31,497 nucleotides of DNA from Pseudomonadota bacterium (GCA_023445495.1 JAEXLC010000225.1:1-31497), one strand, 5' to 3'. Positions 1-8,210 are shown, counted from the stretch's first letter. Program-made: numbers and translations. Notes: generated by a model not told the origin, from the letters alone.

Positions 1-2
1 TC

Positions 3-836
3 GACCCGCTGCGTCCGCGGCTGGCGCGCATCGCCTATCGCATGCTCGGCTCGGTCGCGGACGCGGAAGACGTGGTGCAGGATGCGTTCCTGCGCTGGCT
101 CGATACCGACCGCGACCAGGTCCGCGAGCCCGAGGCGTTCCTGCGCCGCGTGGTGACGCGGCTGTGCCTCGACCAGCTCAAGTCGGCCCGTGCCCGGCGC
201 GAGACCTATGTCGGCCCCTGGCTGCCCGAGCCGGTGGTCGAGGAGGAGGATGCGGTCGAGGATGTCACGCTGCCGCTGATGATGGCGCTCGAGCGCCTGT
301 CGCCGCTGGAGCGCGCCGCCTTCCTGCTCCACGACGTGTTCGGGGTAAGCTTCGACGAAGTGGGCGAGACGATTGGCCGCGATCCCGCCGCGGCCCGCCA
401 GCTCGCCAGCCGCGCCCGCACCCATGTCCGTGCCGCGCGCCCGCGCTACGAGATGCCGAAGGAAAAGGGGCTGGAGATCGCGGCCGCCTTCTTCGCCGCG
501 TCCAGGAGTGGCGACATGGGCGTGCTTCGCGGGCTGCTGGCAGGCGATGTCGCGACCTGGTCGGACGGCGGCGGCAAGGTCCATGCCGGCCTGCGCCCGA
601 TCCACGGCATCGACGACAATATGAAGCTCTACACCTCGCTTGCGCGCTTCTTCGCCAAGGAAATGTCGCGGATCGTGCGCTACGGCATGATCAACGGCCT
701 GCCGGGCTTCGTCTCGATCGAGCCGGGCGGGGTGCTGCAGACGACCGCGCTGGCGATCGAGGACGGCAGGATCACGGGCATCTACGTCACCCGCAATCCG
801 GACAAGCTCGGGCATCTCGGCGCCGCGCTGCATTGA
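3..836 (+). CDS. ECF41-family RNA polymerase sigma factor, 5'-truncated by window edge
   Basis: The open frame runs in from the left edge (first full codon at 3), so the true start lies outside; 277 residues are visible, slightly short of a full ECF41 protein. Region 2 is seen in the AYRMLGSVADAEDVVQDAF stretch, and region 4 in the SPLERAAFLLHDVFG helix-turn-helix part. Downstream comes the extra SnoaL-like domain that defines ECF41. Its hallmark motifs are all present: WLPEP in the linker (visible residues about 73-77), DGGGK (about 188) and NPDKL near the C-terminus (about 265). In this family the C-terminal domain modulates sigma activity in place of a separate anti-sigma factor. ECF41 genes usually sit beside a carboxymuconolactone decarboxylase, oxidoreductase or epimerase gene. 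No such gene lies downstream here, so a partner, if present, would be upstream of the window. An ATG at 42 is internal to region 2 and is not the start. Confidence 0.93.
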   Translation, partial: DPLRPRLARIAYRMLGSVADAEDVVQDAFLRWLDTDRDQVREPEAFLRRVVTRLCLDQLKSARARRETYVGPWLPEPVVEEEDAVEDVTLPLMMALERLSPLERAAFLLHDVFGVSFDEVGETIGRDPAAARQLASRARTHVRAARPRYEMPKEKGLEIAAAFFAASRSGDMGVLRGLLAGDVATWSDGGGKVHAGLRPIHGIDDNMKLYTSLARFFAKEMSRIVRYGMINGLPGFVSIEPGGVLQTTALAIEDGRITGIYVTRNPDKLGHLGAALH

Positions 837-918
837 GCCACGCGCAATCGGGGACGCCATTGTCTCCGATCGTTAACTCTCGCCGTTATCGCGCCGGAAA
901 CGCCGGGCGGGGCAGGCC

Positions 919-1362
919 ATGGCCATGCGTGCGCCCGTTCTTCTTCTCGCCCCCCTCGCGCTTGCCGCGTGCAACCAGAGCAGCGGCAAGGCCGTGGACG
1001 GAATTCTTGGTAGCCGCTGGGCACGCGCTGCCGCGGATTGCGGCGACACCTATTTCCGCTTCTCGCGCGACATGATCGATTTCGTCGAGAACGGGCAGCT
1101 GGTGAACTCGCTGCCGGTGCGCCGCATCGTCACCCAGGCGTCGGATCCCTCGACGGTGATGTTCGTGATCGAGGTGGACAGCGCGCTTGCCGCCCGATCG
1201 GATGCCGGGAACGCTGCTTCGGACGTGGCGATGGCATTCCGCGTGGAAGGCGACAGCCTGCGCCTTGTCGGCCAGGGCGCGCCCGACAAGCTGCTGCCGG
1301 TCTCCCCGGGCACGGCGCGCTTCCCGGCCATGGCGCTGCGGCGCTGCCCCAGGGCCTATTGA
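919..1362 (+). CDS. Small predicted lipoprotein of unknown function
   Basis: This is a 147-residue protein with a short hydrophobic N-terminus (APVLLLAPLALAAC) ending in a lipobox, LAAC, with the lipidated cysteine at about residue 18. It is therefore expected to be an outer- or inner-membrane lipoprotein facing the periplasm. A second in-frame ATG lies two codons downstream at 925 and could be used instead; a GGGGCAGG stretch precedes both. The mature part has two further cysteines (ADCGDTYF and LRRCPRAY) that could pair. I do not recognise a family. It stands alone between the sigma factor and the ccm operon, 89 bases before ccmC. Function is unassigned, but the coding call is good because of the lipobox and consistent codon use. 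Confidence 0.75.
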   Translation: MAMRAPVLLLAPLALAACNQSSGKAVDGILGSRWARAAADCGDTYFRFSRDMIDFVENGQLVNSLPVRRIVTQASDPSTVMFVIEVDSALAARSDAGNAASDVAMAFRVEGDSLRLVGQGAPDKLLPVSPGTARFPAMALRRCPRAY

Positions 1363-1451
1363 ATCGGGCGGGAGATGTCGGGTTCGGGAACTAACGGAAC
1401 CTGACAACTCTCACGATGGACCGGCGCCCGGAACCTCGCTAGTCGTTACGC

Positions 1452-2171
1452 GTGCCTGCGCTTCATGCCCTCGCCAATCCAGCGCGTTTCCTTCGAATCG
1501 CGCGGCCGCTCACGCCGATCCTGTTCTGGCTCGGCGTGGTGCTGGTGGCGTTCGGCTGCTGGGCCGGGCTGATGCTGACGCCGCCCGATGCGCTGCAGAA
1601 GGAAAGTGTGCGCATCCTCTATATCCATGTCCCCAGCGCCTGGCTGGGCATGGGCGGGTGGAGCGGGCTGGCGATCGCTTGCCTGAGCTATCTGATCTGG
1701 CGGCACCCGCTGGCCAGCGTCGCCGCCCGGGCGATCGCGCCGGCGGGGGCGACCTTCGCGGCGCTCTGCCTGCTCACCGGCTCGATCTGGGGCCGCCCGA
1801 CCTGGGGCACCTGGTGGGAGTGGGACGGGCGGCTGACGTCGATGCTGCTGCTGTTCTTCGTCTATGTCGCCTGGATTGCGCTCGACCGCGCCGATGCCGA
1901 GCGCTCGGGCGACGGGCGGGTGCCGGCGCTGTTCGGCGTGGCGGGCAGCGCGCTGCTGCCGATCGTCCATTATTCGGTGATCTGGTGGAACACGCTCCAC
2001 CAGGGCGAGAGCGTGGTGACCGGCAAGATCGCGCCGTCGATGCTCTGGCCCCTGTTCTTCACGCTGGGCGGCTTCACCCTGTTCTTCGCTGGCGTCGTGC
2101 TGATGCGGATGCGGGCGATCCTGGCGCACCAGAAGGTCGAGGCACGGCTGCGGCGGATGGCGGCGGCATGA
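1452..2171 (+). CDS. ccmC: Haem exporter permease CcmC (cytochrome c maturation)
   Basis: CcmC is the integral membrane subunit that presents haem for loading on to CcmE in system I cytochrome c biogenesis. The 239-residue protein has about six membrane segments. It carries the tryptophan-rich WWD signature at residues 117-128 (TWGTWWEWDGR) and the two conserved periplasmic histidines, in IHVPSAW (His59) and TLHQGES (His183), which flank the haem site. The start is GTG at 1452. The stop overlaps the ccmD start by 4 bases (ATGA), which indicates translational coupling. ccmA and ccmB, which form the ABC transporter with CcmC, are not next to it. Confidence 0.97.
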   Translation: MPALHALANPARFLRIARPLTPILFWLGVVLVAFGCWAGLMLTPPDALQKESVRILYIHVPSAWLGMGGWSGLAIACLSYLIWRHPLASVAARAIAPAGATFAALCLLTGSIWGRPTWGTWWEWDGRLTSMLLLFFVYVAWIALDRADAERSGDGRVPALFGVAGSALLPIVHYSVIWWNTLHQGESVVTGKIAPSMLWPLFFTLGGFTLFFAGVVLMRMRAILAHQKVEARLRRMAAA

Positions 2172-2302
2172 ACCATTGGCCGTTCATCACTGCCGCCTAT
2201 CTCGTCGTGCTGCTCGGCACGGTCGGGCTGGCAGCGCTGAGCTATGCGGCGATGCGCCGGGCGGAGGCGGCGGCGGACGCGCTCAAGGGCAATCGCGAAT
2301 GA
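2168..2302 (+). CDS. ccmD: Haem exporter subunit CcmD
   Basis: This is a 44-residue protein with one membrane helix (roughly residues 8-28) and a short charged, alanine-rich C-terminal tail, the standard shape of CcmD. CcmD is needed to release holo-CcmE from the CcmABC complex. The family varies a lot in sequence, so the call rests on size, topology and position between ccmC and ccmE. It starts at the ATG inside the ATGA overlap with ccmC (2168-2171) and ends in another ATGA overlap with ccmE (2299-2302). Confidence 0.88.
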   Translation: MNHWPFITAAYLVVLLGTVGLAALSYAAMRRAEAAADALKGNRE

Positions 2303-2733
2303 AGGCCAAGCACCAGCGGCTGGCCCTCGCGCTGCTCGCGCTGGGCGCGATCCTCGGTGCCTCGGCGCTGGCGATGTCGGCGCTCAAGGACCAGGCGGCG
2401 TTCTTCTATGCCCCGGGCGACGTGAAGGGGAAGCCGCTGCCGCTCGACAAGCATGTGCGGCTGGGCGGCATGGTCGAGACGGGCTCGATCCAGCGGCAGG
2501 CCGACGGTGTGTCGATCCGCTTCGTGGTGACCGATGGGCAGGCCAGGGTGCCGGTGGCGTTTCGCGGGGTGACGCCGGACCTGTTCAAGGAAGGATCGGG
2601 CGTGGTCGCGGAAGGGCGTTTCCAGCCCGATGGCAGCTTCGTCGCCGACAATATCCTGGCGAAGCATGACGAGCGCTACATGCCGCCCCAGGCCGCGGGC
2701 AACATGCACGAGACGAAGTCCCTCGAGCAGTGA
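2299..2733 (+). CDS. ccmE: Periplasmic haem chaperone CcmE
   Basis: CcmE binds haem covalently and hands it to the CcmF/CcmH ligase. The 144-residue protein has an N-terminal membrane anchor (about residues 8-28) followed by the OB-fold domain. The haem-binding motif is intact in LAKHDERYMPP: His123 is the covalent haem ligand and Tyr127 the axial ligand position. Length is typical. The ATG at 2299 overlaps the ccmD stop, and the stop overlaps the GTG start of ccmF (2730-2733). Confidence 0.97.
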   Translation: MKAKHQRLALALLALGAILGASALAMSALKDQAAFFYAPGDVKGKPLPLDKHVRLGGMVETGSIQRQADGVSIRFVVTDGQARVPVAFRGVTPDLFKEGSGVVAEGRFQPDGSFVADNILAKHDERYMPPQAAGNMHETKSLEQ

Positions 2734-4655
2734 TCGCCGAAGCCGGTCTTGCCGCCCTGTGGCTCGCGACGGGCTTTGCCCTGGTGCAGGTAATGCTTGC
2801 CTGGGGGGCGGCCCGGGGTGCGCTGGAAGGCACCGGGGCGGTGGTGATGACCGCGCTGCGCCGGGTGGCAGTCGTCCAGGGCATGCTGGCGCTGGTAGCG
2901 TTCGGAGTGCTGATCGCGCTGTTCGTGATGTCGGACATGTCGGTGAAGCTGGTCGTCGAGAACAGCCACTCGATGAAGCCCCTGCTCTACAAGATCGCCG
3001 GAGCATGGGGGAACCATGAGGGCTCGATGCTGCTCTGGGTCACCGTGCTGGCGGTGTCCGGGGCCGGGGTGGCGCTGTTCGAGAAAAGGCTGGCGCAGGG
3101 CACGCTCGCCGCGACTTTGGGCGCGCAGGCGGCGATTGCGATCGGTTTCTACGCCTTCCTCGCCTTCGCCTCCAATCCGTTCGTGCGGATTAGCCCGCCG
3201 CCTCTGGATGGGCAGGGGCTGAATCCGCTGCTGCAGGACCCCGGCCTCGCCTTCCATCCGCCGACGCTCTATCTCGGCTATGTCGGCCTTTCGGTTGCCT
3301 TCAGCTTCGCCGTCGGCGCGCTGCTGATGCGCGATGTCGGCCCCGCCTTTGCCAGGGCGATGCGGCCCTGGGTGCTCGGCGCCTGGATCTTCCTGACCAT
3401 CGGCATCACCGCCGGCAGCTACTGGGCCTATTACGAGCTTGGCTGGGGCGGCTGGTGGTTCTGGGATCCGGTCGAGAATGCCTCGCTAATGCCTTGGCTG
3501 GCGGCGACCGCCTTGCTCCATTCGGTGACCGTGCTCGCCACCCGCGACGGGCTGCGCGCCTGGACGGTGATGCTGGCGGTCGTGGCCTTCTCGATGTCGA
3601 TGATCGGCACCTTCCTGGTCCGCTCGGGCATCCTGATCAGCGTTCACGCCTTTGCCGTCGATCCGACCCGGGGCGGGTTCATCCTCGCGCTGCTCGGCTT
3701 CTATATCGGTGGCGCGCTGGCGCTGTTCGGGGCACGGATCGGCACGGTGAAGCAGGGGGCGACCTTCGAGCTGGTCAGCCGCGAAGGCGCGCTGGTGCTC
3801 AACAATCTGCTGCTCTCGGTGATCCTCGGCGTCGTCTTCATCGGCACGCTCTATCCGCTGGTCGCACAGGCTGCCGGGGTACAACTCTCGATCGGTGCGC
3901 CTTTCTTCGAGAAGGCAGCGGCGCCGGTCGGCCTGGCGCTGGTCGCCGCGACCGCTGCCGGGCCGCTGCTCAAGTGGCGCCGGGACCAGTGGAATGCGCT
4001 GTTCGGCAAGCTGCTGGTGCCGGTGGGCGTCGGGGGCATCACCTTCGCGCTCGTCTTCGCGCTCGGCGGGGCGCACTGGATGCCGTTGCTCGCGCTGGGG
4101 CTGGCCGTGATGCTTGGCGTCGCCAGCGTGATCCCGCTGATCCGCCGCAACCTGCGCCGCACGCCGCTGCACATCTACGGCATGGTCGTCGCGCATCTCG
4201 GCATCGCGGTGAGCATCGCCGGCATGGCCGCCGACGGCGCCTTCAAGACCGAGCGGCTGGCGGCGATCGCGATCGGGCAGAACGTTACCGTCGGGCCATA
4301 CCGGATCGAGCTTATCAAGGTGCAGCCGGCGGTGGGGCCCAACTGGTCCGCGCTCGAAGCGCACCTCAAGGCGACGCGCAGCGGCGGCGCGCCGTTCGAC
4401 CTGTTCCCGCAGCAGCGCTTCTTCGCCAATCCGACCACGACCACCAACGAGGCCGCGATCGCCACCGAGCTGGATGGCCAGCTCTACACCGTGATCGGAC
4501 CGGGGGACGGGCAGGGGCGCTGGCAGGTGCGGCTGTGGTGGAAGCCCTTTGTCACGCTGATCTGGGCCGGCGGTTTCCTGATCGCGCTGGGCGGGCTGCT
4601 CTCGCTGGTCGGCCGGGTGCGGCGCGAGCGGCGCGATGCGGAGAATGACGCATGA
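2730..4655 (+). CDS. ccmF: Cytochrome c haem lyase subunit CcmF
   Basis: CcmF is the core of the cytochrome c synthetase, moving haem from CcmE to reduced apocytochrome. The 641-residue polytopic protein has the WWD domain at residues 238-250 (GWGGWWFWDPVEN). The expected conserved histidines are also visible: in AFHPPTLYLGYVG, in SVHAFAVDPTRG, and in PLHIYGMVVAHLG near the C-terminal part, where they bind a structural b-type haem in known homologues. The start is GTG at 2730, in a 4-base overlap with ccmE; the stop overlaps the ccmG ATG (4652-4655). Size and membrane layout match full-length homologues. Confidence 0.97.
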   Translation: MIAEAGLAALWLATGFALVQVMLAWGAARGALEGTGAVVMTALRRVAVVQGMLALVAFGVLIALFVMSDMSVKLVVENSHSMKPLLYKIAGAWGNHEGSMLLWVTVLAVSGAGVALFEKRLAQGTLAATLGAQAAIAIGFYAFLAFASNPFVRISPPPLDGQGLNPLLQDPGLAFHPPTLYLGYVGLSVAFSFAVGALLMRDVGPAFARAMRPWVLGAWIFLTIGITAGSYWAYYELGWGGWWFWDPVENASLMPWLAATALLHSVTVLATRDGLRAWTVMLAVVAFSMSMIGTFLVRSGILISVHAFAVDPTRGGFILALLGFYIGGALALFGARIGTVKQGATFELVSREGALVLNNLLLSVILGVVFIGTLYPLVAQAAGVQLSIGAPFFEKAAAPVGLALVAATAAGPLLKWRRDQWNALFGKLLVPVGVGGITFALVFALGGAHWMPLLALGLAVMLGVASVIPLIRRNLRRTPLHIYGMVVAHLGIAVSIAGMAADGAFKTERLAAIAIGQNVTVGPYRIELIKVQPAVGPNWSALEAHLKATRSGGAPFDLFPQQRFFANPTTTTNEAAIATELDGQLYTVIGPGDGQGRWQVRLWWKPFVTLIWAGGFLIALGGLLSLVGRVRRERRDAENDA

Positions 4656-5176
4656 GGCGGGTGCTGATCTGGGCGCCGCTGGCGCTGTTCGCGCTGGTCT
4701 TCGCGCTGGTCGCCAGCGGCCTGCTCAAGCCGGGCGACCGCACGATCCACTCGGCGATGGTCGGCAAACCGGTGCCCGAGCTGGCGCTGAAGCCGCTGCT
4801 GGCCGACAGGCCCGGCATCGCCAGCGCCGAGCTGCGCGGCAAGCCGCGGCTGCTCAATGTCTTCGCCAGCTGGTGCATCCCCTGCATCGCCGAGGCGCCG
4901 CAGCTGCTCAAGCTCAGGCAGGCCGGGGTGGAGATCGACGCCATCGCCATCCGCGACACGCCCGAGGCGGTGCAGGCCTTCCTGGCACGCAATGGCGATC
5001 CCTATGCGCGGATCGGCGACGACCCCACCGGCAAGGCGCAGATCGCCCTGGGCTCGTCGGGCGTGCCCGAGACCTTCCTGATCGACGCGCAGGGCAGGAT
5101 CGTCGACCAGCATATCGGCGACATCCGTGCCGACGACATTCCCGGCATTCTCGCCAGGCTGGAGGCGGCGAAGTGA
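4652..5176 (+). CDS. ccmG: Membrane-anchored thiol:disulfide oxidoreductase CcmG/DsbE
   Basis: The 174-residue thioredoxin-fold protein has an N-terminal membrane anchor (about residues 5-24) and the redox motif WCIPC (Cys75 and Cys78), followed by the cis-proline loop GVPETFLID. In system I it keeps the CXXCH cysteines of apocytochromes and/or CcmH reduced, taking electrons from CcdA or DsbD. The ATG lies in the 4-base overlap with ccmF, and the stop overlaps the GTG of ccmH (5173-5176). Length is normal for DsbE. Confidence 0.96.
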   Translation: MRRVLIWAPLALFALVFALVASGLLKPGDRTIHSAMVGKPVPELALKPLLADRPGIASAELRGKPRLLNVFASWCIPCIAEAPQLLKLRQAGVEIDAIAIRDTPEAVQAFLARNGDPYARIGDDPTGKAQIALGSSGVPETFLIDAQGRIVDQHIGDIRADDIPGILARLEAAK

Positions 5177-5580
5177 GGCGGGCCGCACTCGCGCTTCTGC
5201 TGCTGGCGGCGGGGCCTGCGGCGGCGGATTCCAACCTGCCGCCGGCACGGCTCGCCTATACCCAGCTGCCCAATGCCGCGCAGGAGGCCCAGGCCAAGGC
5301 GCTGATGGAGACGCTGCGCTGCCTCGTCTGCCAGGGCCAGTCGATCGCCGACAGCGATGCCGAGATGGCCGGCGACATGCGGGCGCTGGTCCGCGAGCGG
5401 ATCGCCAGGGGCGAGCAGCCGGCGGCGATCCGCAGCTATCTGATCCAGCGCTATGGCGATTATGTCACCTATGACCCGCCGTTCAGCTGGGTGACCGCGC
5501 CGCTGTGGATCACGCCGCTGGTGCTGCTGGCGATCGGGCTGCTGCTCGCGCGGCGGCTGTTCCGCAAGGGAGGCGCATGA
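5173..5580 (+). CDS. ccmH: Cytochrome c maturation protein CcmH (CycL type)
   Basis: The 135-residue protein has a signal sequence (AALALLLLAAGPAAA), the conserved LRCLVCQ redox motif (Cys50 and Cys53) and a C-terminal membrane helix (about residues 105-128). This is the short CcmH/CycL form, which reduces apocytochrome disulfides and takes part in the haem ligation complex with CcmF. The GTG start at 5173 fits the overlap pattern of the whole operon and puts the signal peptide at the N-terminus. An in-frame extension upstream would run through ccmG and is rejected. Confidence 0.95.
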   Translation: MRRAALALLLLAAGPAAADSNLPPARLAYTQLPNAAQEAQAKALMETLRCLVCQGQSIADSDAEMAGDMRALVRERIARGEQPAAIRSYLIQRYGDYVTYDPPFSWVTAPLWITPLVLLAIGLLLARRLFRKGGA

Positions 5581-6236
5581 TGGGCTGGCTGATGCTCGCC
5601 CTGCTCGCGCTCCTGACCGGGGTTGGGCTCGCCCTGCTGCGCTATCCGCGCAAGCTGTGGAGCGTGCCGGCAACCGCGATCATGCTCGGCGCGGCGGGCT
5701 ATGCCTGGCAGGGGAGCCCGGGGCTGCCCGGCCATCCGATCGAAGCCGACGCCCAGCCGATCAAGGTCGACCAGGAACTGATCGACATGCGTGACGCGAT
5801 GTTCGGCAAATACGGCACCTATGCCTGGAGCTACGCCAACCTCGCCGACGGCATGCTGCGCCAGGGCGACCGGCCGCGCTCGGTGATGGTGTGGCAGGGG
5901 GCGGTGCGCCAGGTGCCGAACGATGCGGCGCTGTGGACCGGCTTTGGCGGCGCGCTGGCGGAATATGACGGCAACCAGATCTCGCCGGCGGCGCAATTCG
6001 CCTTCGACAAGGCGCTGGAACTGGCGCCGCAGCATCCGGGGCCGCCCTTCTTCTACGGCCTCGCGCTGATCCGGGCGAACCGCTTTGCCGAGGCCCGGCC
6101 CTGGTGGGAGAAGGCACTGGCGCTGACGCCGGAAAAGGCGAGCTATCGCCAGCAGATCGCGACGCGGCTGCTGATGCTCGACATGTTCCTGCAGGATCTG
6201 GCCCAGCGGCAGGGGCAGCAACTGGCCCGGCCCTGA
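5577..6236 (+). CDS. ccmI: CcmI/CycH-like TPR protein of cytochrome c biogenesis
   Basis: The 219-residue protein has one or two N-terminal membrane helices (about residues 2-45) followed by a periplasmic part with TPR-type repeats, for example WSYANLADGMLRQGDRPRS, DAALWTGFGGALAEYDG and PPFFYGLALIRANRFAEA. CcmI/CycH holds the apocytochrome C-terminus and delivers it to the CcmFH ligase. Two consecutive ATG codons (5577 and 5580) are possible starts; the first gives the 4-base overlap with ccmH. It is shorter than Rhodobacter CcmI, as in many sphingomonads. It is the last gene of the operon. Confidence 0.9.
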   Translation: MMGWLMLALLALLTGVGLALLRYPRKLWSVPATAIMLGAAGYAWQGSPGLPGHPIEADAQPIKVDQELIDMRDAMFGKYGTYAWSYANLADGMLRQGDRPRSVMVWQGAVRQVPNDAALWTGFGGALAEYDGNQISPAAQFAFDKALELAPQHPGPPFFYGLALIRANRFAEARPWWEKALALTPEKASYRQQIATRLLMLDMFLQDLAQRQGQQLARP

Positions 6237-6383
6237 TTTCCTACGCGGCTTTGGGTGCGACTCGCGGAAGTACACAAAAGTACACACCAAGAGCGCGTTT
6301 TCAGGCCCGCAATTTTGACCTTGTTTACGGGAACGCGATTCATCTCGCACGATTGTTACGCGCGCGCGATCCTATCTTTCCTA
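6237..6383. other. Intergenic region between ccmI and the ald terminator, with tandem agtacaca motif
   Basis: No gene was seen between ccmI and the convergent ald gene. The octamer agtacaca occurs twice, at 6269-6276 and 6279-6286, starting exactly 10 bases apart. The stretch is markedly less GC-rich than its flanks. It could be a protein-binding site or a remnant of inserted DNA; neither can be shown from sequence alone. Confidence 0.4.
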
Positions 6384-6421
6384 CAAAGCAAAGAGCGGCC
6401 GGAACCAAGGTCCCGACCGCT
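6384..6421 (-). terminator. Rho-independent-type terminator of ald
   Basis: Read on the minus strand, 41 bases past the ald stop, a 10-bp stem (gagcggtcgg pairing with ccggccgctc) is followed by tttgctttg. The single non-Watson-Crick pair is a T-G wobble on the minus strand but a C-A mismatch on the plus strand, which supports minus-strand use. Confidence 0.6.
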
Positions 6422-6461
6422 CCAGCGAACCATGCGAAATCCTACATCACAAGCAGGCTGA

Positions 6462-7568
6462 TCAGCCTGCCCATGCCTCGTAGGGAAGGTCGAGATCGTC
6501 GGCGACGGCCTTGAACGCGATCTTGCCCTTGTAGACGTTGAGGCCGTTGGCGAGGTGCTTGTCGGCCTTCATCGCGCCCTCGGCGCCGAGATTGGCCAGC
6601 TTGAGCACGAAGGGCAGCGTCGCATTGTTGAGCGCGAAGGCCGAGGTGCGGGCGACGGCGCCCGGCATGTTGGCGACGCAATAATGGATCACGCCGTCGA
6701 CTTCATAGACGGGGTTGTCATGCGTGGTCGCATGGCTGGTCTCGAAGCAGCCGCCCTGGTCGATCGCGATGTCGACCAGCACCGAGCCGCGCATCATCGT
6801 CTTGAGCATGTCCTTGGTGACCAGCTTCGGTGCCGCGGCACCCGGCACCAGCACCGCGCCGATCACGACCTGCGAGGTCTTCACGGCTTCGGCGATCGCG
6901 GCCTTGGAGGCATAGGCGGTCTTGATCTGGCTGCCGAAATGCATGTCGAGCTCGGCCAGGCGCTCATTGTTGATATCGTAGATGGTGACGTCGGCGCGCT
7001 GGCCGGTCGCCATCTGCGCGGCGTTGATGCCCGAGACGCCGCCGCCGAGGATCGCGACCTTGCACGGTGCCACGCCCGGGACGCCGCCGAGCAGCTCGCC
7101 GCGGCCGCCCTGTTCCTTCTCGAGATAGTGCGAAGCGACCTGGACCGACATGCGGCCGGCGACTTCGGACATCGGCTTGAGCAGGGGCAGCGCGCCCGAG
7201 TTCGAGGTGACGGTCTCGTAGGCGATGCAGGTCGCGCCCGAGGCCATCAGGCCCTCGGCCTGCGGCTTGTCGGCGGCGAGGTGGAGATAGGTGAACAGCA
7301 CATGGCGCGGCTCGAGCAGGGCGATTTCCTGCGCCTGCGGCTCCTTGACCTTCACGATCATGTCCGAGCCGGCGAAGACGGCGGCGGCATCGGGGGCGAT
7401 CGTGGCGCCGACGGCGGTATAGGCCGAATCGTCGAAATCGATGCCCATGCCGGCCTTGGTCTCGACCAGCACTTCATGGCCGGCATGGACAAGCTCGGCC
7501 ACCGAAGCCGGGGTCAGGCCGACACGATATTCGTGATTCTTGATTTCCTTGGGAACGCCGATGCGCAT
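6462..7568 (-). CDS. ald: Alanine dehydrogenase
   Basis: The enzyme interconverts L-alanine and pyruvate plus ammonia with NAD. The 368-residue protein has the family landmarks: MRIGVPKEIK at the N-terminus, Arg15 (substrate carboxylate), Lys75 in VKVKEP, His96 in FTYLHLAAD, and a Rossmann glycine motif in VAILGGGVSGINAAQMA. Aspartate in VDIAIDQGG corresponds to the active-site Asp. The ATG at 7568 is chosen over one 33 bases upstream because GGAGAGG sits 5 bases before it and the protein family begins exactly there. It is transcribed away from an Lrp/AsnC regulator 137 bases away, a common arrangement for amino-acid-responsive control of ald. Confidence 0.97.
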   Translation of the reverse strand: MRIGVPKEIKNHEYRVGLTPASVAELVHAGHEVLVETKAGMGIDFDDSAYTAVGATIAPDAAAVFAGSDMIVKVKEPQAQEIALLEPRHVLFTYLHLAADKPQAEGLMASGATCIAYETVTSNSGALPLLKPMSEVAGRMSVQVASHYLEKEQGGRGELLGGVPGVAPCKVAILGGGVSGINAAQMATGQRADVTIYDINNERLAELDMHFGSQIKTAYASKAAIAEAVKTSQVVIGAVLVPGAAAPKLVTKDMLKTMMRGSVLVDIAIDQGGCFETSHATTHDNPVYEVDGVIHYCVANMPGAVARTSAFALNNATLPFVLKLANLGAEGAMKADKHLANGLNVYKGKIAFKAVADDLDLPYEAWAG

Positions 7569-7658
7569 GGAAGCCTCTCCGTGAATTGGGTTGGCACGCA
7601 CGATATAGCATGGATCGCGGCAAATCCCTGCAAAGATGTGACAGGCGGCCGGGGCGTG

Positions 7659-7674
7659 TGCATGAATTCACTGT
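7659..7674. promoter_or_regulatory. Candidate Lrp-type operator between ald and the regulator
   Basis: An AT-richer palindrome, TGAATTCA (7663-7670), with partly symmetric flanks lies in the 137-base divergent intergenic region. Lrp/AsnC proteins bind such AT-centred dyads. Assignment is by position and symmetry only. Confidence 0.35.
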
Positions 7675-7705
7675 ATTGGGCGTAAAAACCGGCTATCCAT
7701 GCAGG

Positions 7706-8173
7706 ATGGACAGGATCGACGCAGCTATCCTTAAGTCGCTCGCCGCAGATGCGCGGGCGCCGGTGAGCGCAATCGCCACCCAGGTGGGGCTTTCGCAGTC
7801 CGCCTGCACGCGGCGCATCCAGGCGCTGGAGGCCTCGGGCCATGTCCAGGGCTATGGCGCGCGACTCGGCCACCGGCGGCTGGGCTTCCGGATCACCGCG
7901 CTTGTCGACATCACGCTGGGAACGCAGGTGGAGGAAGACCTGGCGCGGTTCGAGGCGGCGGTGGCGCAGATCGACGGGGTGGTGGAATGCGCACTGGTCT
8001 CGGGCGGGCAGGATTACCGGCTCAAGATCCTGGCGCGCGACCTCGACGATTATGAGCGGCTGCACCGCGAGCATCTCGGGCGGTTGCCCGGCGTGGTGAC
8101 GATCAACTCGAGCTTCGTGCTGCGCGCGATCCCGACGCGGAGCGAGGCGGAGGCGCTGTTCGGGGGGCGGTGA
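7706..8173 (+). CDS. Lrp/AsnC family transcriptional regulator
   Basis: The 155-residue protein has the standard two parts: an N-terminal winged helix-turn-helix (residues about 3-50, VSAIATQVGLSQSACTRRIQ) and a C-terminal RAM/AsnC ligand-binding domain (about 65-150, with VVECALVSGGQDYRLKIL). The ATG at 7706 gives the conserved MDRIDAAILKSL start. An upstream in-frame ATG at 7586 would add 40 unlikely residues and would overlap the ald promoter. No clear ribosome binding site precedes 7706, so the exact start is slightly uncertain. Divergence from ald suggests it senses alanine or another amino acid and controls ald, as AldR-type proteins do; this is inference from context. Confidence 0.93.
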   Translation: MDRIDAAILKSLAADARAPVSAIATQVGLSQSACTRRIQALEASGHVQGYGARLGHRRLGFRITALVDITLGTQVEEDLARFEAAVAQIDGVVECALVSGGQDYRLKILARDLDDYERLHREHLGRLPGVVTINSSFVLRAIPTRSEAEALFGGR

Positions 8174-8178
8174 CGGGA

Positions 8179-8210
8179 AGAGTGCGCAATCGGTTGTCGC
8201 GCCTCACTCT
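8179..8210 (+). terminator. Weak hairpin after the Lrp-type gene
   Basis: Arms agagtg (8179-8184) and cactct (8205-8210) flank a second short GC pairing and start 5 bases after the stop codon. No T-run follows, so terminator function is uncertain. Confidence 0.3.

Noticed and set aside
1380..1451. GGAAC motifs before ccmC considered as an EcfG-type general-stress promoter
   Set aside because: None of the three GGAAC copies has a GTT at the required distance of about 16-17 bases.
6555..7685. Plus-strand open frame opposite ald
   Set aside because: It is a mirror-frame artefact of alanine dehydrogenase, with no recognisable domain.
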